Part shown: positions 22,147-22,219 of the stretch, one piece after another
How the letters are laid out: each line of letters opens with the position of its first letter
Numbering within the stretch: position 1 is the stretch's first letter
Assembly (NCBI GenBank): GCA_934486735.1
Contig: CAKSQL010000037.1
Location: forward strand, 1-22,219
Direction of reading: 5' to 3'
DNA length: 22,219 nt
DNA from: an uncultured Clostridia bacterium
GTDB taxonomy: Bacteria > Bacillota > Clostridia > UBA1381
Notes under the pieces: model-generated
Seen by the model: only the letters and a program-made list of their open reading frames with translations
The model's database searches: none
What the model was told of the DNA's origin: nothing
Made by a program: the position numbers and the translations under genes

Positions 22147-22219
22147 GAGTAGGGCGAAATTAATCGCCCTCTCACACCACCGTACATGCCGTTCGGCATA
22201 CGGCGGTTCAATTCAAAAT
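22147..22219 (-). ncRNA. Group II intron 3' end (domains V and VI)
   Basis: On the minus strand, a 34-base hairpin at about 22208-22175 reads AACCGCCGTATGCC, loop GAAC, then GGCATGTACGGTGG. This is the typical bacterial group II intron domain V shape, with a GNRA-like loop and a two-base bulge. It is followed by GTGAGAGGGCG and a domain VI stem (AGGGCG and CGCCCT, 22151-22170). The intron would end with CTCGAT at about 22145, leaving the promoter of the secreted protein gene as 3' exon. The reverse transcriptase and 5' end would lie to the right, outside the window. Class assignment is not attempted. Confidence 0.75.

Noticed and set aside
1..22219. CRISPR array, tRNA or rRNA genes
   Set aside because: No regularly spaced repeats, no T-loop GGTTCGAATCC-type signals in a cloverleaf context and no rRNA-like stretches were seen.

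Overview
The window looks like part of a chromosome from an anaerobic, probably gut-associated member of the Clostridia (Oscillospiraceae/Ruminococcaceae-like). The reasons are the Firmicute-style ribosome binding sites and near-consensus sigma-A promoters, the ATP-type PEP carboxykinase, the PdaA/NodB deacetylases, the plant-glycan hydrolases, and a conjugative-transposon-type serine recombinase. The species is inferred from gene content only; no rRNA is present.

Layout. (1) Bases 1 to about 2560 are the right end of an AT-rich integrative element: a small HTH_16 protein, a leader, a SHOCT-like small protein and a large serine recombinase. The recombinase gene runs into a LysR regulator gene on the opposite strand, which is cut at about residue 219, so the element appears to have integrated inside that gene. 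(2) Bases 3210-3942 are a decayed patch: the truncated LysR gene, a proB (glutamate 5-kinase) relic with stop codons, a frameshifted DUF4258 relic and an intact MqsA/YgiT-like zinc-finger gene. (3) Bases 4003-5843 hold two divergent NodB-fold polysaccharide deacetylases, one membrane-anchored and one a PdaA-like lipoprotein. (4) Bases 5905-12398 form a carbohydrate region: a DUF4091/GH123-like protein, an orphan sugar-binding lipoprotein, a GH42 beta-galactosidase and an SGNH hydrolase. A GH39-like glycosidase lies further on at 15862-17196. (5) Bases 12404-13424 are azlC-azlD. (6) Bases 13477-14146 on the minus strand encode an anchored coiled-coil protein and an overlapping 36-residue membrane peptide. 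(7) metY lies at 14346-15632. (8) A MITE-like element with inverted termini occupies about 17200-17417. (9) A LysR regulator and a YfcE-like phosphodiesterase are divergent from a YoaK/DUF1275 membrane protein (17439-19695). (10) pckA lies at 19907-21514, converging on a secreted protein whose C-terminal third looks repeat-derived. (11) The right edge (about 22147-22210) carries domains V and VI of a group II intron on the minus strand.

How it fits together: the glycosidases, sugar-binding protein and esterase-like SGNH protein suggest capture and trimming of galactoside- or xylan-type oligosaccharides. They are transcribed from several separate promoters, and the ABC permeases that the binding protein needs are not here. 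The window holds at least three kinds of mobile DNA (serine-recombinase element, MITE-like repeats, group II intron), and gene decay is concentrated next to the first.
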